From the NCBI GenBank assembly GCA_025526935.1, contig JAHLKD010000056.1, positions 124,001-188,000 of the forward strand: DNA of 64,000 nucleotides, read 5' to 3'. Below, one piece after another: positions 1 through 10,439 of the stretch (position 1 is the stretch's first letter; each line of letters starts with the position of its first letter). The notes under the pieces were generated by a model, which searched no databases, had not been told where the DNA came from, and saw only the letters and a list, made by a program, of their open reading frames with translations. The position numbers and the translations under genes are program-made. This DNA is from Cladochytrium replicatum. Taxonomy: Eukaryota > Chytridiomycota > Chytridiomycetes > Cladochytriales > Cladochytriaceae.

Positions 1-228
1 ACTGTTGCGCGTTGTTGAGAGGTGGTTGCGCAAAGATTACGAGGAGAGGAAAAAGAAGAAGGTGCTTGAAAACGGAAAGGAGCGTCTGAAGACTCGTTGG
101 GAACAACTTAGCGATAACTGGAAAGAGGTATGGGGGACCATACAACCAGAAGTTAAATCAACTCACCTTTTCCGTCGAATTTTCAGCATTTCGACAAGTA
201 CTACGACTATAGCCACGATTACTGATCC
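1..228 (+). CDS. C-terminal end of an unknown lysine/arginine-rich protein (partial at window edge)
   Basis: An open frame enters from the left edge and encodes a strongly charged stretch (about 40 residues including EERKKKKVLENGKERLKTRW), probably helical. A plausible intron starts at the GTATGG after the codons for NWKE (about 129) and ends at the AAG near 198. Splicing gives a short aromatic tail, YYDYSHDY, and a stop at about 228. Without splicing the frame continues to 265 with an unconvincing sequence. I do not recognise the family. The charge pattern suggests a small mitochondrial or nucleic-acid-associated protein, but that is only a guess. Confidence 0.35.
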
Positions 229-354
229 TATCCATCACTTGATTATTGCTTGGTTTAAATTATAACCATTATGAATAGATCTGTGTTGATTAGTTTTTGA
301 AATTGGACCGATTGTTTGTTCACATATACTTTGTCATTAATTCGCTTCAATAAA

Positions 355-1091
355 TCAAGGGAATAAACGAGAAAGTCTCCACTCGTCGTTACGAGTGTGT
401 CGAGTAAACAGCAATCTATCATGTAGACGACATTCTCGACGTTGCCAGAACTCAATCCTAGATCCGGTCAATCAGATCGTATAAAACTGTCTTATGTACT
501 GAACCTCACTTGTCTGTCACAACACTGTAGGCACCCCAATGTACTGAGCGTGGAACGTCCCCAGAAGCGCATTGCTCCATCAGCAATCTCTCACGCTCAT
601 CAAGGGTCGCGCGTCCTCCTTCAACTACTTCGCTCTGTAGCGACACATGTTGACCAATCTGGCTCGATCTCGGTCTCAAAGCAAAGTATGCATCGGTCTC
701 TTCCTCGCTCACTCTCACAATCGATCCCTCGACACGAACCTGTCTCTGTCCCCACCAAAACACTAAGCCCGCAAAGCCCGAACCCTCAGCCTCTCGACCC
801 TTCCGTGATCCGTAATTCGTAAAGAACACGAATCCGCGCGGATCCACATCCTTGAGGGCCACGGTGCGAGAGGACGGGCGGTGAGGTGGAACTGGAGATA
901 CGGTGGAAATGCATTGCGTTGGGTTCGGTAATTGAAGGGTTTTTACGAGCGGCTTCGAACCAGGATTGGAACTGGGTGAAAGGGTTAGAAGCGACGTTGG
1001 ATTCCTCCAGGTCGGCTTCGTCATAGGAAAGCCGCATCGCAGCGATGTCAGGGCGAGACAGGACCGTGGATGCAGGTGGGATAGAGGTCAT
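355..1091 (-). CDS. PDX3: Pyridoxamine 5'-phosphate oxidase, with an apparent one-base frameshift
   Basis: The product should be the FMN enzyme that oxidises pyridoxamine/pyridoxine 5'-phosphate to pyridoxal 5'-phosphate. The start at 1091 gives MRLSYDEADLEESN after a short leader, then FTQFQSWFEAA and EPNAM. The homology continues in another frame with RPSSRTVALKDVDPRGFVFF, TNYGSRKGRE and RQVRVEGSIVRVSEEETDAYF, ending its first block at WGAYSVVTDK. One extra base near 911, just after the EPNAM methionine codon, explains the frame change. A short GT-AG intron (about 509-459) then joins to IEFWQRRECRLHDRLLFTR and a C-terminus near RLFP, with the stop at 355-357. All expected blocks from the N-terminal helix to the C-terminal IEFWQ/RLHDR signature are present. 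The gene is either functional with a sequencing indel or a very recent pseudogene. Confidence 0.85.
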
Positions 1092-1182
1092 ATTTCGGGA
1101 TTGAATCGGGAGTGTGCGAGAAGCAATTCGGAACTACTGGCAATCTGGCAATCGCTGATTCTGGAGGTGCTTATGAGGGGAA

Positions 1183-1866
1183 TTGTGTAAATCTGACACT
1201 TTGATGCTAAGCCATATCGTTTTAATGAATTTGCTTGTTGATCTGCTCAGTGTTCTGCAGATCACAGCATCCGTGTTCAGAAAGAATCACGCATTCATCA
1301 CACCATCTGAGATGTTCATGGTTGCCCGTGTTGGTATTGAACTGGATCTTGCTTCGGCGAAGCGGTCTCTTACTCGATCACCAACCCACGGGCAACCCAA
1401 CTTCCTCTTCCGAGTGTCTACTCACACTCCCGCACCATTTTCAAGCTCCTGGGCTTCCAACTGCATTCCTCTTCACCTTTCCGTCCACCTTCCTCGCTCT
1501 TCACTGACCATTCGCGTCTCATTGCGAATTCAAAACCGAGGATTCACCGCCGTGTTTTGTGGTGTTTGTGGAACTTTTCTTTTCACTCGTTTTGGAGATT
1601 CCACTGTTGATGTCCATGCGCCGACGCTTGACGTTGAACATGTTACAAGCGCATTCGTGTGGTGCGATGAGTGTCCTACCTTGACTGTTCCAGAAAAATT
1701 CCTTGATTATGGCCCTCCAATTATGCACGACGATGACGGGCTAGGAAAGAAGAAATTTGGTGATGGCACCGTATTCACATTTCGCATGGTGCTGTTTTAT
1801 GGGTCTGATGCTGTTGTGAGCTCAATCGCTCCAACTTCAGCCTCAAAAGCCTACCAAATCGTCTAG
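1183..1866 (+). CDS. Uncertain ORF with a cysteine-pair segment, possibly a GFA/CENP-V-like remnant
   Basis: An uninterrupted 227-codon frame exists, but its first half reads like non-coding sequence. The second half contains FCGVCGTFLF followed about 20 residues later by a TLD motif, and then a WCDEC pair. GFA-type (glutathione-dependent formaldehyde-activating/CENP-V) zinc domains end with a similar CxxCGT...LD pattern. The upstream CxC and CxxC ligands of that family are not visible, so it is either a fragment, spliced differently, or a chance resemblance. No promoter or splice evidence helps decide. Confidence 0.22.
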   Translation: MCKSDTLMLSHIVLMNLLVDLLSVLQITASVFRKNHAFITPSEMFMVARVGIELDLASAKRSLTRSPTHGQPNFLFRVSTHTPAPFSSSWASNCIPLHLSVHLPRSSLTIRVSLRIQNRGFTAVFCGVCGTFLFTRFGDSTVDVHAPTLDVEHVTSAFVWCDECPTLTVPEKFLDYGPPIMHDDDGLGKKKFGDGTVFTFRMVLFYGSDAVVSSIAPTSASKAYQIV

Positions 1867-2435
1867 CAATCTTCTTCAAGATGACTGTGCCAATTTCTTT
1901 AAAGATATTACCGAGCCACGCCGACATGGCCATGAATTAAAGAAGAGATCAACTCGCCGCAGATCATGATGGTCGGAAACCCAGTGGGAGATACGCAAAA
2001 TTGCGGAGGTGCCTTGGTGACAAACCAGGGTAACATACTAGTGTGATCCACAAAATAGATTAAAATTTTGCTTTGCCCACGAAACCAGCAAATGAAAACT
2101 TTTGCCAATTACGCCATAATCGATGGCCTTCAGTTTCTTCTGCGATAAACATTCAAAAGTGCTTGTTTCCCATCACTGAATCCCCTGCAATCAAAAAATA
2201 GCTGGTGAGGTCTCAGAACTCATTAACTTGCCTTGAACGTTCCATGTTGTCTCCGCAAACCTGATTCTTCAGCCGCAATCAGAGCTCTACACAATGATAT
2301 TAGCAAAGACCATTCCAATCATCATTCTCTCCACGATATATTTTGCTGTCGGATTTGCACCGGTTCGGATTTGTTATGGAAACTGAGTAGAAGCTAACTG
2401 ATCTTGATTTCCAATTGAGTATGTATCCATTAAAA
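1867..2435. other. Intergenic stretch without a supported gene
   Basis: Both strands contain only short, low-quality frames here. I see no RNA gene, repeat or recognisable domain. The stretch separates the uncertain GFA-like ORF from the degraded WSC block. Confidence 0.5.
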
Positions 2436-2439
2436 CAAC

Positions 2440-4805
2440 AGGATTGCTGGGTATGTGGAAGTACCAGGGTTGTTACGGCCCAAGCACTTCGAAGAACTAC
2501 TTCAGTTACTTTGGAAATCCGGGCTCCTTCATGATGTACCTTACCCCCTGCCTTAGCGACGTCCAATCTGGCGACCTTCGCTTTGATGTTCATTCAAGCG
2601 GATATTACTGCTCCGGAGAAAGCAATCTTCCTGGATAGCCCAGTCTTAGTCGGAGAAGGCAACTGCACAACCAATGCATGTCCCCGATCACCCAATGATA
2701 CTTGCAGTGGAAACAACTATACGCTGGTTTATAATCAACACGGCATAAAGAAAACGGGTCTACCTCACAGATGGAGCTACAAAGGCTGCTATATATATAG
2801 ACGCTGAAACTTGATGCTTTCTGGGTACACTTTTTTCTCTCACTACATCGATGGATACTATTATGTGTGTCGTGTTGTGCGCATACGCCGGTTATAACCT
2901 GGCCGCCCTTCAAAACAGCATTGAATGCTACTGTGACAATCAAAGTCGTAACAACTATGGAAAGTGCCAGATTCTGAGTGTCGGCAACTTGTTAAGGAAC
3001 TGAGTATGAGAATTGTGTGGCAGCCTTGCGTTGTAGTGGTGTGCGCCACAAATGCGGCATAGAAAGAGATTTGGGGAAAGAGTTGGGGGAATGGGATTTC
3101 CTTTCTTTTGTTTAGAATTAGTTAATTTTTGATTTGTTCAGATTTATATTAATGGCTTAGAAAAATAGAACACGTGACCACAGATCTAAGTGCATATTGC
3201 AAAAAGCAACAGATCATCCTAGACACGATTTCAGAAGCAGTAGGTTGGTTCACTTGCTCCTAGTTTCTGTTTGGACTTATCATTGCGGATTGCTGTAGAA
3301 GCAAGGACAGTTGCTTGAAGGTTATTTTACTTTCAGGAGACAGGTCGACAGCATAACCAGTACACCGCCCTGCCTATCAAAAAGGACAACCTACCATCTC
3401 CGCGGATGTTTGAAGTGATAGATGGTGGGAGGATTTTTGAGCCCGAAATGTTCTGGGGGATTACTAGTACATCAGAAAATGGCAGTAAAAGCACACTGGC
3501 GTTTCATTCATCTCTTCAGGTGCTTTCTTTCTGGCTGAAATTGTCTCCAAGAAACGTTGTGGAGTGGTCGAAAAATGAAACAGGCTGTTCGTAGCTGCTC
3601 GATGTAAAACAGAAATGGTTTCACCTTGCTCGTCGATGTGGTACGCTGCGCTACCCAGGAGATAGAGCAGCTAGCTAATCGTGTGCTCACTGGGTATCAG
3701 TTCAACTCCATGTCAATGAACAGCACTTTATGCATAGGAGAGTGTATCAAAGGAGGATTCAAGCACACTGGCATTGAAAATCAGACTGAGTGCTGGTGCG
3801 GCAATTGGCTTCTTGGAAGCGCTACACTGGATGAATCAACTGTTGCTGGGTATACTACTGCCAGATAACTGGACATACGCTTTTGGTGGAACTTAAAAGG
3901 TCATAGTGTTTGGCGGGATCCATATCAAAACAACAGGACTACACTGTGGATGGTCGTACGCTGATTGTAATACTGACTTCTCTTCCAACGGCTCTGCACT
4001 AAACAAGACTAAAATTGTTACAGCAGACATAACTGCTGACTCATGCATACGCTTTTGCAGCTCACGAGAGTATATGCATGGTGTAGTTGAGGCTGGAATC
4101 CAGTGCTTGTGTAACGGCGCGCTGAGAAACCCTTGTTAAAAACCAAGGGCTTCTCCTGGCAGCGGTAGGGCGTTTTTAGCTGTACTGTAGCTAGCACAAC
4201 AGCTCCAGGTTCCGTCTCTTGGCCCAGTACCTGTTCTCCCAGGTATGTATATATGCCTAATACTCAGACAGGCTATACACTACACCCACGCTGGTCAGGC
4301 AACCAGGGAATGCTGGGGTCAAAGACATTGGTCACATCAACTCATATATTCAAGTGAACAGTGGGTGTGGGCATACCTGTGGTCAAAGACATTGGTCACA
4401 TCAACTCAAAGGACCAAGCCACACCACATTCCCCACTTAATGCCACTATCACTCCACACAGAACCTGCCAAACATGGAAATAAATACATGAAATACAAGT
4501 CCATAAATAAGAATGAAGAGGGATTGACAAAAAACTCTCATGTCAAAGAGAAAAAAGACAACCCAAAGGATAACCCATATAGCAAACAGTCTGATATGCT
4601 AGTTCTTAACAACACTACCCTGAGACCAGACCCAGAATGCAAGGTATCTGCTTGCACAGGAAATGCAACAGAATTTTGCAGTGGCAACGCTTGGAATCAG
4701 ATGTACAAAGGACCTGATCTCGGAGCTCTGCCGCAGGAGTGGAAGTATCACGCTTGCTACATGGACTCCAACTCTAGCATAGATTCCTCGTATTCAAAAT
4801 TGTGA
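2440..4805 (+). pseudogene. Degraded multi-module WSC-domain protein locus
   Basis: Fragments of at least five WSC modules (cysteine-rich carbohydrate-binding domains of fungal wall sensors and secreted proteins) lie in order on the plus strand in changing frames. They are WKYQGCY (about 2456) with CTTNACPRSPNDTCSG and LVYN (about 2660-2740); WSYKGCY (about 2772) with AGYNLAALQNSIECYC (about 2890); ENQTECWCGNWLLGS (about 3776); CGWSYADC with SCIRFCSS and IQCLCNG (about 3945-4120); and SACTGNATEFCSGNAWNQMY with EWKYHACYMD (about 4640-4765). The typical order W..GCY, C..C, ECYCG, C..C.G, CGG..LVY is recognisable. Frame changes, stops and long spacers mean no single reading frame or simple exon chain restores a full protein. 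Some frame changes could be introns. A decayed tandem array, or several decayed genes, is the best reading. Confidence 0.6.
4317..4408. repeat. 28-bp direct repeat pair
   Basis: The 28-bp unit beginning GGTCAAAGACATTGGTCACA and ending TCAACTCA occurs at 4317-4344 and again, identically, at 4381-4408, with 36 bp between copies. It sits between WSC module fragments. No terminal inverted repeats or target-site duplication are obvious, so I do not assign it to a mobile element. Confidence 0.85.
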
Positions 4806-5050
4806 GCAAATGCTATTGTGACAATGTCATCTGACACTACCTTGTGATGAATAGTGTGGTAGATCTGCATAGTGGGAGTAGGGTATACTCTGTTTGAACG
4901 TGATTGAGTAGAGTCGATCCTGAGATTCATACACGCCATTCAATCATCATTGCATACTCTTATATAGTAGTATGGCTTGATTACTAAACTACTGTTCCCA
5001 GTGAATAAATATTCTTGTGATTACTAAATTGTGCTTGAATCGGACAATTG

Positions 5051-5080
5051 ATTCTTTGTTCCTAAACGGGAACAAAGAAT
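5051..5080. repeat. Perfect 12-bp inverted repeat (hairpin)
   Basis: ATTCTTTGTTCC at 5051-5062 is followed by the 6-nt spacer TAAACG and the exact reverse complement at 5069-5080. It lies just past the degraded Cache receptor (minus strand) and could be a transcript-end hairpin or a palindrome left by a mobile element. The function is unknown. Confidence 0.7.
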
Positions 5081-5946
5081 ACCTTTGGACTGACGTAACG
5101 AGTAATATAAGTAATATTACCATATGTGGTAACAACATAGAATTGAAGAGTGTGGTAGATGGGTGTAGTCGGAGTAGGGCCACGAACGGGTTCAAGGACC
5201 GCTTCTGCAACCGAACGCAGAGCGCCATGCGATCTAGCTCGCGATGACGCGGAGAGCGAGGAAAGAACTCCAGTGATTGAGCCGAAAATCGTTGTACGAG
5301 AGCGCGTCGAGGCTGAGAGTGCTTCAATGTCGGATTCGGGGGCGGCGAGGACGATAAGGAGGTGCCGTTGAATTTGGCTGCGGAAACGCGCCGGGGTTCG
5401 GAGCATGATGAACCAGTGTTTGGCGTGAGGAAAGTCTGGGATGAAGGTGGTTGTTGGCCCTTGAAGCTATGGCGTTGACTGCTTTCAGGAGAGCGGAAGC
5501 AGAGAGGTTGTCGTTGTTGAAGTCGAGTTTCGCGATGTTAGTGTCACCTTGGTAGACATATGCGGCTTCGCTGGATTTGCCGACCAGGTAGGGACCACCT
5601 GTGCCGTCGTTGGAGTCGATCATGTACATCTAACCCCGGTCGAGGACTGAGCTGCTGGTAGCTCATCATTCCGTATCAATGAATGTTCCGTTTGTTGCAC
5701 CTGGAAATGGCAGGGTGCCGTACAAATGCCGAAGACTCGGCTACGGTGCCCGACACGATCGGGAACGCACCTGAAGAGGTCCCAGAAATAAGCTGCGACG
5801 CCGAGTGTATCAATAGCAACAGATTCGAGAACGGTGGAGGCGATGGAAGAGTTGCAAGTCGACGATGAGGGGTGTGAGGTCAGGGATCGACAAGGAGTAT
5901 GATAATAAGAGACCACGAAGATGATGGCAATCGCGAGTGCAAGCAT
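5062..5946 (-). pseudogene. Remnant of a Cache-type sensor-domain membrane receptor
   Basis: Three minus-strand segments in different frames look like consecutive parts of one receptor. The first (from 5946) starts with a hydrophobic anchor, LALAIAIIFVVSYY, then VLESVAIDTLGVAAYFWDLF. The second (from 5629) has MYMIDSNDGTGGPYLVGKSS and NIAKLDFNNDNLSASALLKAV. The third has TTFIPDFPHAKHWFIML, then HLLIVLAAPESDIEALS, and a weakly hydrophobic stretch. The 'xLIVVxxPESD(I/F)' end followed by a membrane segment is typical of double-Cache ligand-binding domains in fungal and protist nucleotidyl cyclases and histidine kinases. No catalytic domain follows before the WSC block on the other strand. It may be a truncated pseudogene, or an intron-split gene whose downstream half has been lost. 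Identification is by pattern only. Confidence 0.4.
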
Positions 5947-6359
5947 GGAATGATGAGTCGGAGGACTGTGCGTCGAGACGGTTTTGCAATGCCGGTTTTC
6001 TTTGGGGAAGCGAAACTCTACAACATGTCAGACACACGCGCATTTGGAATTTGATGCAAAATTTGTACGTTGCACAGCGTTGGGCAAAGCGATCTGGGGT
6101 ACAGTTGCACTTGGGAGGGGTTGGTACGGAACTTCAACGGGGATTTTGGATGATATAATGCACACTTGTGAGGTGAAAATACCAGTATCACAGACCACAA
6201 TTGATAGTCAGCTCATGTCTTTGTTTTGGAAATATTAATTATTTATAAAAGAATCATTGCAATGTGATGGATTGTAGCCTGCGGTCTCTTTCTCAGCGTT
6301 GCTCCGGTTCATTCTGCAACTACGTTTGATGACCGTCAACCGACGTGGCTTGCTCGGTG

Positions 6360-8508
6360 ATGGCAAAAAACCACACCCGCTTCTATGAGGTGCTGGGATT
6401 GGACTCGAATTGCTCGGAAGATGACGTCAGGAAAGCCTACAAGAAGGCTGCGTTGAAGGTGTCCAGGCCCAAATCACAATCATCCAATCCGAATCGCTTA
6501 TCGCTTTGCTTTTACTTTCCTTTCTCAAAGTATCATCCCGACAAAAACTCTGCGCCGGACGCGAAGGAAAAGTTCAACGAGATATTCCAAAGCATATGAG
6601 GTGAGTTTGCCGTGATTACATGCGATTTACAACGCCGTTTGACATTGTGTGTGCGATGTCCACTTGTGTGCCCAAAATAGGTCCTGAGCGATTCGGAGAA
6701 GAGAAAGGTGTATGATACGTACGGTGAAGAAGGACTCGGCCAGTCTGGACCAGGTGGTGCGGATTTTTCTGACTTTGCGGAGCACATGTTCGCAAACTTT
6801 TTCGGTTTTGGCCACGATGAACGACGCGGGAGCTCCAGAAAAGGTCCGAATACTGTCGTCCCTGTCGACGTAACGTTGGAGGATCTGTACAACGGCAAGA
6901 CTTTGGAAGTGGATGTCGAGAAGGTATTTTCGCAGCCATTCCGTTGTGAGGTTCATGCTCACCATCTTCCTTCCAAAAAAGAAATCAAAATGCACAGAGT
7001 GTAAAGGGTTAGTTAATTTTAAGTGCTCTTTCTTCATTCCTTGATTCGACTGATTGCAGCAAAGGGATGAAAGCTGGCGCACAGCAGTGTGGGGAGTGTG
7101 ACGGTCGTGGAATGATTACTGGAATCGTACCTATCGGCCCAGGAATGTATCAGCAACATTCGAGAGAATGCAAGCGCTGCAACGGAATGGGTATCCAAAG
7201 CAAGGACCGATGCAAGGTTTGAGTGTAGCACGTCGATAATCATTCAAATCGCTTAATTTATTTAGCGCTGCAAAGGATCAAAGTCGATATCTGGGAACAA
7301 GACTTGGGTAAATTGGTGCGCAGTATCAGTGAGATCTTATCTCACAAATTATACAATAGGAAGTCCACGTTGACCGTGGTTCAACTGACGGGGAAAGGAT
7401 TGTGTTCGCTGGTGAAGGAGAATACGAAGAAGGTAGCATATCTAATGGCGATCTTGTGTTTGTAAGTTTATCGCACGAATGATTTTTGTGTAAATTAACA
7501 TACCTCTCGGTGTAGAAACTGGTGCAGCTGAAACACCCCCTATTTGAAAGACAAGGCAACGATCTGAAAATGACGGTATCCATCAGCCTAAGAGAAGCGC
7601 TATGTGGATTCAGAAGGGGTATGATTTTCTATGTTGATTTTCTGATTTACTCAAGATATCGGCTTTTAGCCGTTGAGCACCTTGATGGAAGGATTTTATC
7701 TGTCTCGTCTTCACCCAGCACAAACCCATTGGACACGATCATCACCCCCGGTAGTGTCAAAACCGTCACCAACGAAGGCTTCGTCGCAAAGAAAACCCTC
7801 ATGCGTGGCGGCCTCTACATTACATTTCAAGTCGAGTTTCCGGATCCCCACACCTGGAAACCCACAGCCAGTCAGGAAGGGGTTCTCCGAGCTACGCTTC
7901 CAGTCAGCGCAAACGAAACTAAGGGCGAAGCACAATATCTTGCACGGAAAAAGGCATTTGATGCTATGCGCGGTGCTGAGAATACCTTTGCAAAGGAGGA
8001 TGTGAACAGTGGGAGCACCCCTGAACAAGCACAGAGCGCATCGGCATCCAAGAAGAAGAAAAAGAGGAAGAGCACCACATTAGCACCGGCTGCAGCTACA
8101 CCAGCCGACCCAGTTCCCGAAGGAAGCCCGATGGCTGTGGACAAGGAGGCAGATCGTGAGGACGCGGATGTGACAGGGAAGTCACCTGATGCAGCACCTT
8201 CTGCTGGCACAAAGAAGAAAAGCAAGAAGAAGAGGAAGAAGCCCAATGCCGCTGCCCCTCCCGGTGATGGAGTTGAAGCAGTGGCTGGCACGGACCTGCA
8301 GGATGACTTTGAGCATGTGCAGCTTGGGGAAGGCAAGATGGCGGATTTTGGAGGTGGGAAAGGAAGAGGAGGCGCGTCTGGAAGGGACTGGCATGATTTG
8401 GATGAGGATGACTACGATGATTTGGATGAGCTCGATGACGAATATTACGACGATGACGAAGAATGGGATGATGAGGACGATGCGGGGCCACAGTGTCGCC
8501 AGCAATGA
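6360..8508 (+). CDS. YDJ1: Class I J-domain co-chaperone (DnaJ/Ydj1/DNAJA type) with an apparent frameshift in the J domain
   Basis: The product should be an Hsp70 co-chaperone of the cytosol and membranes. The start at 6360 gives FYEVLGLDSNCSEDD; a 72-nt intron (6459-6530) precedes the catalytic YHPDKN. The expected EISKAYE is broken by one extra T near 6585 (GAGATATTCCAAAGC), after which VLSDSEKRKVYDTYGEEGL follows a second intron. A Gly/Phe region and four zinc-finger repeats come next (CTECKGKG, CGECDGRG, CKRCNGMG, CKRCKGSK). The substrate-binding C-domain has VHVDRGSTDGERIVFAGEGE, LKHPLFERQGNDL, LREALCGF and HLDGR. The tail is unusual: two lysine clusters, a long Asp/Glu-rich stretch, then GPQCRQQ, a CaaX-like farnesylation site as in Ydj1. 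About six introns fit. Except for the single-base shift the protein is intact, so a sequencing indel is as likely as a pseudogene. Confidence 0.88.
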
Positions 8509-8806
8509 AGATTTTTCCAAGCAAACGAGTGAAATCCAATGAGCACGCTTGGATGTGCTGTTTTGATTGTGTACTGATTTCATCACATCAAAACCCCACT
8601 GAAGGTAGTTTATCATTAATCGAATACTAGGAGCAGTATCCAACCCAAAATTCTGACGGCAGCTTTATAGTTTGACAGTTGAATGTTGAATTAGCACGGA
8701 GCTATAATATACGCATCAGTTTTATAATGCAGTAGTCTTATGCTAGCTCAAAGGCACAAGTCGCTGTCACGGCCAGGAGCACGCGTTGGTCCCAGGCAAG
8801 GTCCAA

Positions 8807-9027
8807 TCACCAATGAAAAGAACAAGGTGGTCTTCCAGCCTCCTTATCGCACGCCTCGTTCCTTGCAAAAGCAATCGAAGTCCTTTCGATCGATGTGCTG
8901 TTGACGTTCCTTCGCAGGCTCTGAGGGTGCGCTGGAAGAAGAGGGCGACGCTGGCTGGGGCGGCGAAGGAGGGGAGCGCGAAGTTGAGGAGAGCGACGAC
9001 GGGAAGGAGAGCACGCATCGTTGACAA
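8807..9027 (-). CDS. Possible small secreted protein
   Basis: A minus-strand frame with an internal start near 9015 gives MRALLPVVALLNFALPSFAA, a good-looking signal peptide with an Ala-rich cleavage region, followed by about 60 residues with several arginines and two cysteines. No family is recognisable and the downstream part looks random in both candidate frames, so the mature protein is unclear. It sits between the DnaJ gene end and the NMN adenylyltransferase end. Confidence 0.22.
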
Positions 9028-9174
9028 GATCACCTGGCAAACTAAATGATGTTCTGTGTGAAGTCTCAAAATATCATTGTTTTGAGAAAGAAAAGAAAAT
9101 GGCGGACAAACCAAAAAACTAATGCTGGAACTTGGTGTTTGCTCGAAGGCAAGTAGAAAATGATAAGCATAGTG

Positions 9175-10396
9175 TTAATATTTGTACAGGTCGTGCTGCT
9201 TGATGTACTCGATAACCAAATCGGGGAGAAGGTACTTGATCGACATCCCCCTTCGAATAAACAGGCTGCGAGAGCTAAATTCAGCAATTGTGCAAAAGGA
9301 AAAATGTGTATAAAACTCCTACCGAATCTTTGTGGAGCTGATATCGTTGTGAATGCTTTGCTTGACAACGAAGACATTTTTCTACAGAACGCAAATGAGA
9401 AAATGTTTATCCCAAACATTACCAAACATACTCTGTGCTCCCAAAGAACATTACTTGCTAGCAGAAAGTCGTTGACGTCCGCACCAGTTCGCTCAATGAT
9501 CAAGCATCCAAATTTTCCAAAGATATGATGCAGCTGAAACAAGTACACAAAGCGTTGAATGGAAATTCCGCTCTGATCAAAATTGGACTACCCACATCCT
9601 TTGTATCCCAGACACCCGGAATTGCGACCGTTTGGATCAGATCTCCTCCAGCAAGGAACATGATCCGAATCAGTTTCTTTGTGCCTTACTCGCGCGAAAC
9701 GAATCAGAATGTCAGCGGCACACCTCGATTTATCCTTAGCAACACCTTACCATCAGGTAACGTAATCCCACCCTGTCCGTTCAGCTCCGCTTCGAAATGG
9801 TCGAGTACTGTCGCTGTACGCTGATACTTTGCGCTACTTGGCTCCCACGAATCCGTCATGAGCCAGTCCGAGTCCTTAATCGCGAGATCACACATCCTCA
9901 CCCGATGCCTCCAATCGACCAACCCCAGCTTGCGATAGTCGTCGCTCACTGGAGAAAAGTAACCTCCAAGAATCTCGAAACGTCCTTGGTCGACGATGTA
10001 ATCATGGGCCATTTCTGTTGCAACATCCAACAACGAATGAATTCTCAAACTTAATTGATGAATGACATAACCACCTCACCAAACATTCTGAGATGTAAGT
10101 ATGTGACTGGAGAGAATGAGCCGCATGCGACGATGACCAACGGCTCCTTTGTGGGATCTAAATTGGCAAAAAGCGGATCGGGCAAATTGTGTTAGTTCAC
10201 GCGGTCTGTTTCATGCATCGTGGTTGAAGATTCGGTTAGCGAGACCATTGTATCCCGCAACTATTTCACCGAAGATGCCCATACCATTCATGGATGTCTT
10301 GAGATTGTTTCGCGGAAATACGTAGGGCTTGTCGGTGAGGTTTCGGACGACGGATGGTGGGGCGGAACCATTTGCTGTAGATGTCTCAGGGGTCAT
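9175..10396 (-). CDS. NMA1: Nicotinamide/nicotinate mononucleotide adenylyltransferase
   Basis: This enzyme joins ATP with NMN or NaMN to make NAD or deaminated NAD. The start at 10396 gives a short N-terminal extension, then KPYVFPRNNLKTSMND. Exons of about 10396-10285, 10157-10080 and from 10014 splice to LVIVACGSFSPVTYLHLRMF, EMAHDYIVDQGRFEILGGYF, HRVRMCDLA, DSWEPSSAKYQRTATVLDHF, then LIRIMFLAGGDLIQT, VPGVWD-like sequence, LHHIFGKFGCLIIERTGADV and VFVVKQSIHNDISSTKIR. The end is LFIRRGMSIKYLLPDLVIEY and a stop at 9175-9177. The nucleotide-binding G-S-F-x-P-x-T-x-x-H-L-R motif and the ISSTKIR motif are both intact. Six or seven short introns are needed. Nothing looks degraded. Confidence 0.93.
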
Positions 10397-10439
10397 TGCT
10401 CAATGCTCGGTTGCTGTGTGCTGATGTTGGTGGTGTGAA

